Assembly: GCF_016801865.2 (NCBI RefSeq)
Contig: NC_068938.1
Coordinates: 110,062,141-110,126,140 of the forward strand
DNA length: 64,000 bases
DNA from: Culex pipiens pallens
Taxonomy: Eukaryota > Arthropoda > Insecta > Diptera > Culicidae
Reading direction: 5' to 3'
The notes beneath the pieces were generated by a model. The model was not told where the DNA came from. It ran no database searches and worked only from the letters and a program-made list of their open reading frames with translations. The translations under genes and the position numbers were made by a program. Of this stretch, positions 33,481-46,438 are shown in pieces. Each line of letters begins with the position of its first letter. Within the stretch, counting starts at the first letter, position 1.

Positions 33481-35099
33481 GAGTTCCTTGATTGAAAATG
33501 TAGTTAAGATGCTGTTGAATTTTGAAAAAATGTTTGATCAGTTTGAAAAAAAGCAGAAACTTTGTTTCGAATAAGATCCTCATAATTATGATAAAGGAAT
33601 TGTTGTTTAATAATTTTAAATATATTTCTAATTTATTTGCATTGATCATAGACTCCATTAAATTTGATGACAATCATAAGCAAAATGATCAGTTTTATAA
33701 TGAGCTTCTATTTACTTGAGTTCTCATAATATTTTTTTTTTGTAATTATACGAACTTTGCGAAATATGTTTGCATAACAACCATATCTTAAAAAAAATGT
33801 TTCGTACATCCTTCTCCTAAGTTACGCTGTCACGCAGCATTCGAAGGTGATCAAGCGGCGCGTTGATCGATCGTTTGGCACCGGACATCAGGAAATGTCA
33901 GGTCGGCCATCAGCAAAGCCACCGTGCGGCGTGTCTCCTCCACTAGGGATCAATTTATCAGCTGCTGGTTTGAGCGGTTTGCGACGGCTGCTCAAAACTT
34001 GTGTACACGCACATCTCCTCGCGTTGCCCTTCTACTAGTTCCCCAACAAACTATTGATGCAACGCACTGTGGTAGATTAAGAGGTTTTATTTAGGAATTT
34101 AAATTTAAAAAATCTTAAATTTAGTATTGGTTGGGTTTTATGGCTAAGAGCCTTCCAAGTTCATGATCCAAGCCCAATTATTATCGAAATTTTGTATATT
34201 TTGAGAAATGCTCTGAAAAAACTGAATTTCCTTTATTTATTTAGCTTTGAAATTTGATGTTAGGTAGACGCACGGTGCCAACACATTTCAAACATATACC
34301 TGATGACCAATTTCAAATCTGCTAAATGTAGGAAAAATATTAACTATAACACAGGGCAATCTTGGACAGCGATTAGCTATGTCTTCTAGTATAATAACAG
34401 GTCAATCAGAGGTCAATAAAATATTTCAATGGAGACGCACGGTGGCCCAATTCCCAACGACTTTCTTCACCGTAACCAAACACCACAATCCAGTGTGCGA
34501 TCGACGTGACTAGTTCCAGCGACGGTCACCAACACTGGCAAGCGTACGATCAAAGTGTGGGCAGCACAAACAGGTAGAATGACCGCGTTCATGTGCCACT
34601 TGGTGGCAGCGACATTCGCCAAGGCTCTTTGTTTTATTACGTCGTCGTCGTCGTCATCGATGACTGATTCGCGATCTGGCCGACGACGGGGTTTCCTCTT
34701 TGGTCAGCTGTTTCGCACCGGAATCACTGTCGATAATGACCGGCAAAGGAAAACGGAGCGGTTTTGGATTGGGTTATTCTGGTTTGATAATCCCGGTAAG
34801 CCGGTGCCGGTTGAGCCAGGTGGTTAACGTGATCAATTCTATCTCGTTGAGTGGTATTTCCGCTTTACTTTTTGCACTAGATTAAATTCTTATAAAAAAA
34901 TGTGTGCTCATAAAATGTCCTTGTTTCCCGAAGCTTGATTCCGTCTAGCAGTGTTACGTTACATTGCATAATAGCCTTCCCCTCTTCAGTGAAAGAGATA
35001 TCTCCGAGATAAGTCGCGGGGAACAAAATTACCCCTTGTGGAAGTGATCATTAAAGCGAACCGGTTCGAAAGTGAAATTGCCTTCGATGCACGTGCTAA
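33481..35099. other. Mostly unique DNA without recognised gene
   Basis: Parts (33840-34070, 34430-34880) are richer in G+C than the surroundings and resemble single-copy flanking or regulatory DNA, with a GTC triplet run near 34641. No coding signal that I can support. Confidence 0.3.
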
Positions 35100-35316
35100 G
35101 CTGCGATACTGTGTATAAACAGTTGGCTATTGAGTGTCTAAGCTTTAGCAGCTATAGTATAGTAAGTAACCGGTATGTGCGTGGTACAGTCATCATTACT
35201 AGCATTTCCTCGTTTTGTTTACTGCCAGTTAGTTAACCGCAACGTGCGCGTGAGTCGTTGTAGAACTTGAAGGTGAAGTGCACACTTTACGTCGCGTCAA
35301 GAAAGGGAGAAGTAAG
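35100..35316 (+). promoter_or_regulatory. Candidate promoter and first exon(s), plus strand
   Basis: TATAAA at 35114-35119 is followed by a GTAAGT donor at 35162. Further on, a CAGTTAG initiator-like site precedes GC-richer leader-like DNA ending in AAG/GTATGT at 35317. No coding sequence follows within reach, so this is tentative. Confidence 0.25.
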
Positions 35317-35500
35317 GTATGTGTAGATTAGCGTGGATTGGATACGGTATATTAAATTTTATCAATAGAGTTTTAGTTCTAGGTTCGTTAAGGCTAAGGC
35401 GGTTTCAAAAGAAGGATTATTTTGTATATGTTTTTGATAAATTCAAATTCTATTGCTTTTAGTGCTTTTGAAATTTCAGTAGGATATCGAAACTTTTGAG

Positions 35501-35887
35501 TACCGTCAGTGGGGGTGACATTGGGTCTGGGGGATGAGATTGGGTCAAAGTGATTTTTTACGGATTTTATAAATTTTCAAGTTCTTCTCAATGAAACTTA
35601 ATTATTTTAAAAGGGTTGTTTAGGGGACATCTTAAGATGATTTCGCTGAAGAAAAATTATTCCTAGAACAAATCATGTCATTTTGGCAGCTGTCTAAGGT
35701 TGAGGTACGTTTTTGGTCCAAAAACGGTCCATTTAAGGTAGAGTTCATGCAATTCCATCATATGTTGGAAAAAAACTAAATGCAACTCTACGTTGAAATG
35801 TTTTCGTTGTTATTTAAATTGTTTTTGTTATTATGAAACTACGAGAGGTGTATCGTTTTTGACCCGTAGTCACTCCTACTGACGGTA
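35501..35887. mobile_element. MITE with TACCGTCAGTGGGGGTGAC end
   Basis: The left end TACCGTCAGTGGGGGTGACA and right end AGTCACTCCTACTGACGGTA are imperfectly inverted and TA-bounded. It shares the ACATTGGGTCTGGGGG block with 58357-58472. Confidence 0.65.
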
Positions 35888-36116
35888 AGTTTATATCCTT
35901 GAAATTTCCGTTACTTCGGCACTTTTTACATGAACACATCTTGATTAATGTTTGCTACTGAAAAATCAAGCATTTTAGTAGATAAACATAAGCTTTTATT
36001 GATATTCAAATATCAAGAAAAGTGGAATTTTGCGTCGCAAAATTAATGGTAAAATTAGTTTTTTCGTTGTGCTATAAAGCTCTCTACGTTTATGCGAATC
36101 GACATGCATTCAAAAT

Positions 36117-36502
36117 CAAATCAAATTTTTCGCTCTACAGCATTGCCTTGACGTTCTCGATTGCGAGATTCCTACTCGAAACTAGGAGTCCGAAGGCTTG
36201 ATTCTTGAGGCAATTGCAAACCTCTTTTTACACCTTAGCTTCCATCCACCCCGGGATTCGAACTGTCGTCGACCATTGGATTGTTAGTCCAACTGCCTGC
36301 CAACGACTCCACCGAGACAGGACCCAGGGAAACGACTCCTACACCTGGATTGAACTATCGACCTAACACCTCTAGGTTAGACCGAGGCCAACATTTACTT
36401 CCCCGTCCGACGGAAGGCGTGATCAGACAAATCTCGTCTCAAAAAATGCCACCGGGACCTTCTGGACCCACGTTTATCCCTACACCACATACATTCCTTA
36501 GG
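36117..36502 (-). mobile_element. Dimeric tRNA-derived SINE, inverse orientation
   Basis: It is the reverse complement of 48342-48745 across most of its length, including the tRNA-Val-like module (B box region GTTCGAATCCCGGGG) and the 3' end GCAATGCTGTAGAGCG. The 5' module is truncated. Confidence 0.75.
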
Positions 36503-36860
36503 TCAAAATAAGCTATTTTGGAAAATAAATAACATGAGTTAATTTTTCGATCGATTTGTTATCTTCAGTAAAATTGTAGGTTATAGCTAAGTACGGAGCT
36601 CGGAAGGAACGTGGTCAAAAAAGTTGTGCAATCTTTTCGTGACCCCCTCAAGAGAAGTTGACAGTTCGGTATGAGCGCGTGTGACGGTGCGTGCGCTTCA
36701 GAATCTTGGAGGAAAAATAAAATGATTTAAAAAAATCAAAATGTAAAAATTAAAACTTTAAACCTCAGATTCAAAAACTCTGAAATTGAAAAAAAAAATT
36801 AAAAATCTCAAAATTAAAAGAAAATAATTAAAAAATAAAACAATCAAAATGAACAATATA

Positions 36861-37548
36861 TGGGTAATTCTCCGCCAACTCACACAGCATTGGCCCCTTC
36901 GATTTGCGTGAAACTTTTTCCTAATGGGAAACTTTTGTCACTGATCACGAATCCGAGGTCCGTTTTTTGATATCTCGTGACGGAGGGGCGGTACGACCCC
37001 TTCCATTTTTGAACATGCGAAAAAAGAGGTGTTTTTAAAAAAATTGCAGCCATTATTACACCCTAAAGCTTCATCCATAAAGTACGTCACGCTAAAATCT
37101 AATTTATCCCCCCTCCCCCCCTTTGTCACGCTTTTCCTATACTTATTACACGCAATGTCACAATTGTTCAGACCCCCCCTCCCCCCTAGAGCGTGACAAA
37201 CTTTATGGATGACGCCTAATAAATAACCCTGCAAAGTTAGAAAAAACACTAAATTTTAAAATGAAAAGTTTTGTTCTAAATGAAAAAATGACCCTTCTGG
37301 GTCAATGTAGATTCAAAAAATACATTAAATTTCCCTTTAAATGATATGTTCCAAAAAAATTTACAGTCGAGTTACGGAAAATGGAAAAGTTTTTTCAGGC
37401 TGCAAATTATTGAAAAAACACCTCTTTTTTCGCATGTTAAAAAATAAAAGGGGTCGTACCGCCCCTCCGCCACGAGATATAAAAAACGGACCTCGGATTC
37501 GTGATCAGGGACAAAAGTTACCCCTTTTCCCGATTTCGTGTGAGTTGG
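36861..37548. mobile_element. Family E element with inverted ends
   Basis: It begins GGGTAATTCTCCGCCAACTC and ends in the complementary TTTCGTGTGAGTTGG. GACCTCGGATTCGTGATC blocks appear in both orientations. A CATCCATAAA MITE is nested at 37066-37220. Confidence 0.65.
37066..37220. mobile_element. CATCCATAAA-type MITE nested in family E
   Basis: CATCCATAAAGTACGTCACG and GCGTGACAAACTTTATGGAT form inverted ends around C-rich blocks. TAA occurs at both edges. Same style as 58639-58774. Confidence 0.65.
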
Positions 37549-37783
37549 AAGAAAAAAAATCAAATCCTAAAACTCTTTAATTCTTCAATTCGTAATTTCT
37601 TAAAATCTTTCATTCTAACATTCTTATTTTTTAAGTGTCGTCATTTTTGCCAACTACAGTCCAGACTCGATTATCCGAAGCCTCGATTATCGGAATTTTC
37701 TATTATCCGAATTCGATTATCTGATTTTTTTCTGATTTTTTTTTCTTTTTAAATGGTTGGTTGTCTATTAAATTAAAAAAACG

Positions 37784-38859
37784 TTACTTAATCCACCTTT
37801 AGGTGGTTGGTGCCTTCCTCATATTCATAAAGTCAATACATTCAGTAAAAATAGCAACATTCCCCCTTAACATGTTTAACAAAAATCAACTTTATTACTC
37901 ATTTCTTTTGATATGGATCGCAGACCATCAATAATTCTGGCTCATCGGCAAGGTCTGATAAAAAAAAACCTATACAACGATAGTTCGCATGGAAGATTCA
38001 GACAATATTTTTATCACAATATCTGAAATCAAACCTCTAAAAAGTGTATAAATAACACTTAAGTGCCAATAACTTTTAATAGGGTTGTCAGATCCTTGAT
38101 GTTTTAGGCTCATTTGAAAGGTCTTTCGATTATCTAACTAACGATGGGTCGCATGATAGACCCGGACATCATTTTTACTGAAAAATCTGAGATCCGGCCT
38201 CCAAAATGTGTATAAATAACACTTAAGTGTCAATAACTTTTGATAGGATTGTCAGATCCTTGATGTTTTAGGCTCATTTGAAAGGTCTTTCGATTATCTA
38301 ACTAACGATGGGTTGCATGATGGACCCGGACATCATTTTCATTGAAATATCTGAGATCCGGCCTCCAAAAAGTGTATAAATAACACTTAAGTGCTAATAA
38401 CTTTTGATAGGGTTATCAGATCTTCAATGTTTTGGGCTCATTGGAAAGGTCTTTTTAATACCTTTCTGAAAATGTATAACATGACAGGGTTTCTTACAAA
38501 AACCACCCTTTTTACAATCTTCCGGACATACGCCAAAGTCGTTTTTTTAGCATAACTTTTGAAGTACTTTACTAAACTTCATAATTTTCAATAGGGACTT
38601 ATGGGACCCCAAGACGAATCGAATGAGACCAAAACGGTCCAAATCGGTTAAGCCAGTGCTGAGATAATCGAGTGCATATTTTTTGGTGCACAGACCCACA
38701 TCCCTACACACACACACACACACACACACAGACATTTGCTCAGAATTTGATTCTGAGTCGATAGGTATACGTGAAGGTGGGTCTACGAGGTCAAATTAAG
38801 AAGTTCATTTTTCGAGTGATTTTATAGCCTTTCCTCAGTAAGGTGAGGAAGGCAAAATG
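37784..38859 (+). mobile_element. Family A element, near-complete, nested
   Basis: The left end TTACTTAATCCACC plus GGTGGTTGGTGCCTTCCTCA leads into units of 164 bp (landmark ACGATGGG at 38141 and 38305), then a unique right half with a CA microsatellite and the right end AAGGTGAGGAAGGC. Confidence 0.8.
38700..38732 (+). repeat. CA microsatellite
   Basis: A run of about 13 CA units inside the family A copy. Shorter CA-rich tracts occupy the same place in other copies. Confidence 0.8.
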
Positions 38860-39041
38860 GCCTCCAATACTGGAGGCCATCTTGAATTTAAAAATTTTAA
38901 ATCACTTAAGCGTAGTTTAAGGGTCATACTTAAGCTCGACATTGAAATTTAAATTTAAATTAAACAACGAAAAAAATAAAAAAACGAATATCATCCGAAG
39001 TGATTTTTTTCCGAGGCCTTCGGATAATCGATTTTGGACTG

Positions 39042-40076
39042 TTTAGAAAATCTGATTATTTTGGACCATTTTTTGAGTCATATTTCCGGTTAGAGACCCA
39101 CGTTTATAATAATTTTCTCGATTTCTGAATTTCCAAAATTTTGAATTACAGATTTCTCTATGATTTAAAATTGTTGCGTTTGTTTTTTTAAATTTTGAAT
39201 TTGTATATTTCTGATAATTTCATATTTTCGAATTTTTCTATTTTCAGCTTTTACATTTTTGAACCTTTGAATGCAGAAATTTTAGAGTTTCTGATTTTTT
39301 TTAAATTTTTATTGCTTTGAAATTTTGTTATGTTGGAATTTTGGTTTCTGATTTTTTTTTGTTAGGATTGTTCAGAAAAAATAAGCACTCGGAAAACATC
39401 CCGATTTTTTAATGCATATTTAAAAAAAGTGATGAAATAGGTACCGTATATTTTTGAAAATATTCTAATTTTAATTTTAAATATGGGTATCAGACTACAC
39501 AATTTTTTAAATAGATTTTAATTGTATTAGTTTTTTTTGTGAGTCAAACTTCGGATATCAAGTCTGGACTGTATTGATATATTTTCTGAACTCACTAAAA
39601 ATTTAAACACAGTTATAATCTTTACGTAATCTGTAGTCGAAATTTTGGTTAATCTCCAAAAAATACGTTTTTTGTGAAAAATTTTTTGTATTGTATTTGT
39701 CTTTTTTTTTTTGCTCGACCTATTGTACGGTGATAGTGTGCTTTCTCTACCAGCTTTTTTATTGCTATTTTACATAGTGTTACATTGCATATAACTCTGT
39801 TTATTTTTGTGATTATTGTAATTTATTGCTATTTGCACGACGATAAAGTGGGGGTTTGTGATTTACGGCTGAATCGACGGTGTTTTGCGGGCTCTGAAAT
39901 TCTGGTTTTAACTGGTTTCTTCAGTTGCACGTCCATTTGTGTTACAAGTGTAGTAGTGTTATGCGCTACAAAAGCTGATCAACAGTGTTACAATTGTGTG
40001 TGATCTGTGATTCGACCTGCTGTAGTCTTGTTGCTACGAACGTTGTGTTGGTGCGCGATCAGGAACGTCGTTCTAG
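39042..40076. other. AT-rich spacer with a solo pogo-like end
   Basis: AAGTCTGGACTGTA at about 39558 is an isolated pogo-like right end. From about 39720 the sequence becomes more complex and probably belongs to the leader of the downstream LINE. No gene seen. Confidence 0.35.
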
Positions 40077-41460
40077 TACTTCACCGCAATTTCTACCTCG
40101 TAGATACGGTGCTCGGCAATGCTCACTACTTAGTAGCAGCAAACCTAAAGTGTATGTAGTGGTGATCCTTCCCGAGATAACGTGGTCATAACAGAGGTTG
40201 ATTAAGTAAGGCGTGGGAAAGACGGACTAGTATCTTCTGCTACCCTTCGTGGTATGCGAATGAGAACGTTTATTTAGTACTGCAATCTGCACTTTGCCGG
40301 TAGGAGCTGAGGCTCTGGATGCATTGGTTCCCTCTGTACAGATACGGTCCTCGGCAGTGTTCACCTCACATATACTATTAATCTGCTGTGAAACGAACAG
40401 TGGGCCTCTTTCCTGGGATATCGTGGTCATAACGGCGGAGAATTTGGTAAGGTGTCGGAACGATTGACGTAACTGCTAACAATCCCTCATAATTAGTAAT
40501 TAATACATGGCCCTTGGTCATTTCATTTTGATGATTCATTATTTTAATGTTGTCTGTGATGATCCTTATTAAATAAATTATATATTTTTTGCTCGACTGC
40601 TCATTACTCCTTGCACACACATCTGGCCTGCCTTCACACTTGTTTATACAGTCAGTACATCCATACTCCACACTTGTCTTAGTGCGGTGTGTGCATTGTT
40701 CATCCCATCAGCTTGACATCCCATTAATGAAAATTGACTTTTTGGTTTAGTTTGTATGTAACTGTATGTGTTTTGTTTATTTTTGCGGCTTTTTAATCTG
40801 ATTTCAAAATGATTGGTGGCTCGATGGAAACTGACGACTCAGTTACTTGCTGTGTCTGCTCAGAAGAAGAAAATGATTTAACTGCAGTCATAACGTGCAT
40901 GTATTGTTTCTCAAGTAGTCACTTGAAATGCCGCGGAATAACAAACAAAAGCGCTCATCGTATGCGTGAAAAACCTTATTTCTGTTCAACCAAATGCGCG
41001 GATATTTATCAAAAAATTACAGAAATGCAAAGAAACGACAAATCCCTTATTTCTTCCATAAGCTCCCAGTTGAATGCTACTGTGACCAAGGTTGTTGAGA
41101 CGCAAATGAAGCAGGTAAAAGCTGAGGTGAAATCTGTTACCACAGCTGTGGAATCATCGCAAAATTTCTTATCTGAAAAATTTGACAAAATTGTGTCCGA
41201 TTTTAATGAAATGAAGTCGGATAACACACGCCTAAATCTCGAAGTTGATCTTTTGAAGCGTTCTCATTCTGATCTTGCAGGGACTGTCTACAAACTCGAA
41301 TCGAGTGTAGACAAGACTAACAAATTAGCTGTGATTATAGTGATGTTCTACACCATCAGCGCCACATGGATGTCGTATGTAGCGGTTACAGTGGCTCAGA
41401 CAAAAAAAAAACAAATCAATTATTTACCGAAGCCTCATCATTGCCCTTAAACTTAAACAT
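40077..41460 (+). mobile_element. CR1-like LINE, 5' part only (leader repeats and ORF1)
   Basis: A repeated leader unit (GATACGGT at 40103 and 40341; CGTGGTCATAAC at 40181 and 40432, spacing about 240-250 bp) precedes a PHD-finger ORF1. No endonuclease or reverse transcriptase follows within the next kilobase, so the element is 3'-truncated or decayed. Confidence 0.6.
40809..41450 (+). CDS. CR1-like LINE ORF1 with PHD finger and coiled coil
   Basis: A 213-residue protein. The PHD-type zinc finger is at C14/C17, C30/C33, H38/C41 and C59/C63. PHD fingers are known in ORF1 of CR1-group LINEs, where the protein binds element RNA or chromatin. Residues about 75-170 are polar with heptad-like spacing (KFDKIVSDFNEMKSDNTRLN), consistent with a coiled coil for oligomerisation. 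The last 40 residues are hydrophobic and then basic, unlike the preceding part, which suggests a frameshift or truncation near residue 172. The ATG at 40809 lies directly before the conserved part. A diverged domesticated copy is possible but not supported by anything else here. Confidence 0.65.
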   Translation: MIGGSMETDDSVTCCVCSEEENDLTAVITCMYCFSSSHLKCRGITNKSAHRMREKPYFCSTKCADIYQKITEMQRNDKSLISSISSQLNATVTKVVETQMKQVKAEVKSVTTAVESSQNFLSEKFDKIVSDFNEMKSDNTRLNLEVDLLKRSHSDLAGTVYKLESSVDKTNKLAVIIVMFYTISATWMSYVAVTVAQTKKKQINYLPKPHHCP

Positions 41461-42499
41461 TTATGAGAAATGTCAGTTTATACTGTAATTGAATCTGCAC
41501 TGCATTTCATTAAGATTGCGAAAAGCTGACAAGGAAATTAAAAGAAAAGAATGTATATGTGACACTAATGCGATCATTCCCACCGCGCCACGCCACGAAG
41601 CAGACTCATTAGGTGAGGTAAGCACATGTTCTTTATAGTACTTAGTGATCACTTAAGCCTGCGCGTTCTACACTACGCGCGATCAACCAAGTGTCACATA
41701 CGAGTACCGGCTTTTGGCTCCGACCAACGGAGATATGCGGATGTGGCCAACTGGTGATCGGCAGTAGCACATCGAAGGAAACTGCATGGATTAGGTTAGT
41801 TGGTTGGTTATAACTCCACGGTAACCGGCGTCGTTTGTCAGCAGCGATTGGAGCACCTGATAATCAGGGTGGAAGAGCGTACGTATGTGGGGTGAGTTGG
41901 CGCGTTTTCTTCCACCGGCTTCAAGTTCTAGACTTGGTCTCTACGCTACACACTCACACACACATGAGTGACACTGTACTGACAGTAAGCGGTACATTAT
42001 AAAATAAAGGAAACGATTGTCGTAAAATAATCACAGCTCAGCTGGCCTGACTAAGTCATAGTCGAAGGCTGGTAGTATAGCAACGCCGCACCGCGATGTG
42101 AAGCAGAAATGTGTCAATTAAAATTGTTGTCATCGTAATTTCACGTACGCCTAGCCCCAAGACGTTTGGACGCTTCGCTATAGGCTCCCTGCATGGCTTT
42201 TGTAAAAGGCTGGTTTATTTACATTTAATGACGTTGTGAACAACCTGCTACCTGGTGGCGAGTCGCGAGGTTGATCGACTTACTGATTTGCAGGGTTCGC
42301 AGCTGCTGCTCAGTGGTAATTTGAAGGTAGCAGCACGGGAGTATATGATTAACCTTCGGCTAATCGGATGATTATTCAGATTAATTGACTTTGAAAGGCA
42401 AGGACGTTCCGCATGGGCGGAATGGGGGATTAGTTATGTTTACATTGCCTAGTACTGATCAGTTGATTTATTATGTTATGCACAGGATTAAGAATCGCT
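41461..42499. other. Apparently single-copy DNA without recognised gene
   Basis: Moderate G+C content, no long open frame, no terminal repeats. It may be intergenic or regulatory. Confidence 0.35.
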
Positions 42500-42507
42500 G
42501 AGTTGAT

Positions 42508-44185
42508 TAGTGCGTCCATCCCGGGAATTCCCGGGACAAAAATCCCGGGATTTTTCCAAAACCGGGAATTCCCGAATCCCGGGATTTTTTTAATTTTATC
42601 CCGGGAATTCCCAAAGTTGAAAACAAATCAAATTTTGTTTGGAAATTTAGATTTTGTTGTGGAAATAGATGAATATTTGAATACAAAATACTCGACAAAA
42701 AGTTAAAAGCATTAAAATTTGTATTCGGCATGTAAGGTAGTCAGAAATTTTCCAATACAAAAGTATGTTTACATGGCAGCTAGACGTTTGTTTGCATCAG
42801 ATTTCCTATCTCTTTCTAGCATAATTTTATTGTCAGACGACTTCTAGCTGGTTTTTTTTTGACTGACCGCCCGATATGTCAGCCAACATACTTCGCAGGG
42901 CTGTGACAGTTCGAGCTCGATCATTGTTTGCATGTGACGAGAAGTTCGTCATTTTTGGGTTAATTTATATTTCTATAGAGTAATCTACGTGCGTATGTAT
43001 TGCGTGTACGTACACGAAAATAAAGTGAGGTTAAATTTTGTCAGGCACGAATGGTGCGCTAGTGTGCGTACGCGAAACGTCATAAAGCTCTATAACTAGG
43101 CCTAGAAAGCCTTATATCAGCATTAAAATGGCTTGTTAGGAAAATTGCTGAAATTTTAGTTTTCAGATCCGCAAAAAAAATAATAATAATAATTGGTATT
43201 ATATTTTCGTATATTTATGACATTAAACTTTAAAAAATCATATTTAATTATTTTTCATCAAAAACCGGCATCTGGAGCAAATCAGGACAAAAGTAAGAAA
43301 TTTGCCAATTTTTTTGCAAAATGTTCTGATTGTTTTGATTGATTTTAGTTACAACATGAATAGAACAAAACAATTAGTACACTGATTTCCAAAGTCTCCT
43401 GTATCTATTCAGACTGCAGTCCAAATTATCTCCAGTTGGCGGTAGTGAAAAAAGATATTTTTTCAAATATGTTTTAAATTAACTACAAGAAATTCTAGAC
43501 TTATAAAACGAAGTTGACTTTATAGCTGTCGGCCACCATTGCTAGTACCAACCACTAGTGTCTTCCTTTTTATCTACAAGGACTTCGCCGCCCTGGGCTC
43601 CTAAGTTTATGAAATTATGGCACGGAGCGACGGCGCCGAATACACATATTTACACAAAGAATTTTAGAGCGCCGGGATTCGAACCAGCGACCTCTGAATT
43701 GTGAGTCCAGTGCGCGGTCCGATTGATCCACACGGGCGGGACAACTAGACTTATACAAAATGTTATATTTTCTGGTATAATTGCGTGTTTTTTTTTACAG
43801 TTTCAAAGAAAGAAAAAAAAGTTTAAGCTTTTTTTAATGATGTCATAAAAATAAATAAATAAAAGAAATATCTAAATAAGAAGCTTATTAAATGTGAATC
43901 ACATCAGATTCAAAATCCAAAACACATCAAAGAATAATCTTTTAATGTATTTTAAACAATCATAAAAACTGCTGTCTTTGTTTAAATTGAAGTGTAGATT
44001 ATCACCAATTAACAGTATTGAGCTAATTCTGTAATTTTAGGCTTGAAAAACATAACAAATATAATAAAAATATAGATTTTTTGACTGCTTCAAAAATTTC
44101 CCGGGATCCCGGGAATTCCCGGGATTCCAAAAATATTTTTCCCGTTTCCCGGGAAATTCAAAACCCGGGAAAATTGGACGCCCTA
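42508..44185. mobile_element. Non-autonomous hAT element with CCCGGGAATTCCCGGG-type arrays
   Basis: GAGTTGAT at 42500-42507 and 44186-44193 is an exact 8-bp duplication. The ends are TAGTGCGTCCA and TGGACGCCCTA. ATCCCGGGAATTCCCGGG-like motifs cluster just inside both ends. No transposase in 1678 bp. A tRNA SINE is nested at 43510-43744. Confidence 0.85.
43510..43744 (-). mobile_element. tRNA-derived SINE nested in the hAT element, with target-site duplication
   Basis: CTAGACTTATA followed by AAA/CAAA occurs at 43495-43508 and 43745-43758. The minus strand starts with a tRNA-like head (B box GGTTCGAATCCC; anticodon loop CTCACAA, Val-CAC type) and continues about 160 bp. Confidence 0.8.
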
Positions 44186-44486
44186 GAGTTGATTGAATCA
44201 AATATTAACATCTCATTTGAATCTGTCTAGTTGTAAATATGAAACAAGTTCAAGAATATTGCATATCAATGAAACAAATTCCGACATCCAATCCAAACGA
44301 AAGACTTGAACGCCGAAACAATTCAATTGGACACGAACCCCTCACACTGCTCACGTCAGAACGAAACAATGACTCACTTGGCGTTTGCATAAGCGTGTAC
44401 TGAATGCATTGTTCAAGAGGGAGGAAATGGAATATGTTTGATTTATGAGATTGGAATAATATTCCGTTTGTTTTTAAGCAGTTGAT

Positions 44487-46438
44487 CAAGGGTTTCCAGC
44501 AAGGCCTCAGACTGGCAAGTAATTAATAATTACTTTGATTTTTAGCTGGTAATTAGCTAATTCTTTTATTACTTAGTAATTCATGGTAATTAGAAAAATT
44601 TTAAGTAATTAATTGGTAATTAAAGTAATTTTTGAGTAATTAAAGCAATTGATTTTTTTCAAATTGTACTTCTTCAACGAAACTATTTACTTTTTATATA
44701 TAATCTATTATAACAGTATTTTATTAATTTCAAATAAGAGTGAAACACAAAGATTAAAAAATCCTGATTCTGTATGTAGAAGACCTTTTTCACCATATTT
44801 CTCTCCTATAACTCTCTTAAAATTTATTTTCATCATGTTGTTTATCGAAGCTGATTGACAACAAAAGGCCACGATATATTACCCAGTGAAAAATGTTTTG
44901 TGAATCCGCAATCTATTCATTTTTATGTAAGGTACGCACTTCGGAAGTAATCGGTCAAGAAAAAATTCAAATGGGCAGCAGCGGTAGCGAAAGCAAGTCA
45001 GAGAGGGCGAAGAAAAGCCCCAAGAAAACATTCCCACTCTTTTGTTCCGCCGTTCGTAAAGCTGTTTCTTGACCCCCTTTCTTTTGAAGAGCATACCAGT
45101 CCTTATTAAGTAATTATAAAAATATGTGTTTTTTTTTGCAAAAAACACATAAGAATTGATAAATTTTTTATGCTTTTCCTTCTAATAGGTAGTCAAATTT
45201 ATTTGAAGTTTATGTGGATCAAATATTTAAAATCAAAAGGTACTTAATTATCATTGATAAAAACAAAGTTTGCAAGTGATAGCCATTTAAAAATCAATAA
45301 AAATAAAATTATGTTTTTTTTATATATATATATTTTCATCATCTGCAGAAATTGACAGTCCTGTTATATCTTTCTATTAAGAGCTAAGATATTTTCCCGC
45401 AAATTTTCCAAATATTTCTGAGACAAATGTTTCAATGTTAAAAATCAAACTCAGTGAAATTAAAATCGACTAATATCCAAATGCAGAAATTTAATCCAAT
45501 GTAAATGTCACATTCCACATTATCCGTATTTTCAGTAACAGATTTTATTAATTTGCTTGAGAAAAAAAACATGCAAAGTAACGTTATTTTGATGAATTTC
45601 ACAATTTTCAAGAAAAGCCGCTGCAAAGATACATCAAATTTTGTGTTTGGCTCGAAAAAGCAGGGGGCCTTTTTTCAAACAACTTCTATATTTTAATGGC
45701 ATTCGACTTCCAATAAAATGAAAATATTATTAAAATTTATTTATTGCTTTTATGACAAACACGACTTTCAAAAACGTAAGTCAACTTAAATAATCTTCTT
45801 TTGCAATTGAGTGATAATGGTTCAGTTGAATGAAACATGAAACATAATGGAATTTTGAATCAGATAATGAACAGGTTAAATTGGCCATGAAACAATTATT
45901 ACTGTTCATATCTAGAGTTTTTTGAAAAGGTCCTATAAGCTATTGTGTTTTTTATGTTTATATGACCTGTTAAAAAAACTCTAGATATCAATTGAGCTAC
46001 TTATTTTTTACCGGAAAATGGGATAATTAAATATAAAAGTCAATTTTATAATAAAATAAAACAATTCCAAATTTCAAACCAATTAACTCGCTGTAGGATA
46101 TCATGTAGACATCACTCAAAGTTTCAGCGCCCTCTAGTTGGGGGCATTTTTCCGTTTGATCGCCTATAGCAATTTTCAATAAAAATTATACGCGAAATTC
46201 ACAATATCTAGATTGGTACAAAAAAAGTAAACAGCATAATTTTTTAAAGAGCTATCGAATGAGCCATTTATAAATAATTTTGTTTAGAACCGTAGAAATG
46301 AATACTTAAATTTAAATTAAATGTTTTTTTTCGTAGTGAATAGTAATTAAGTAATTTATGTAATTAATCATTTTGGAACAGTAATTTGAGTAATTAATTG
46401 GCAGACTGGCAAGTAATTATCGCTTCTGGAAACCCTTG
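44487..46438. mobile_element. Non-autonomous hAT element rich in GTAATTA motifs
   Basis: CAGTTGAT at 44479-44486 and 46439-46446 flanks a 1952-bp element whose ends are CAAGGGTTTCCAG and CTGGAAACCCTTG. TAATTA-type motifs crowd both subterminal regions. No transposase. Confidence 0.85.

Larger units (their letters stand above)
37657..39041. mobile_element. pogo-like MITE interrupted by family A
   Basis: The left end CAGTCCAGACTCGATTATCC at 37657 and right end GATAATCGATTTTGGACTG at 39041 enclose a family A copy (37784-38859). The pogo-like sequence resumes directly after it. Confidence 0.75.
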
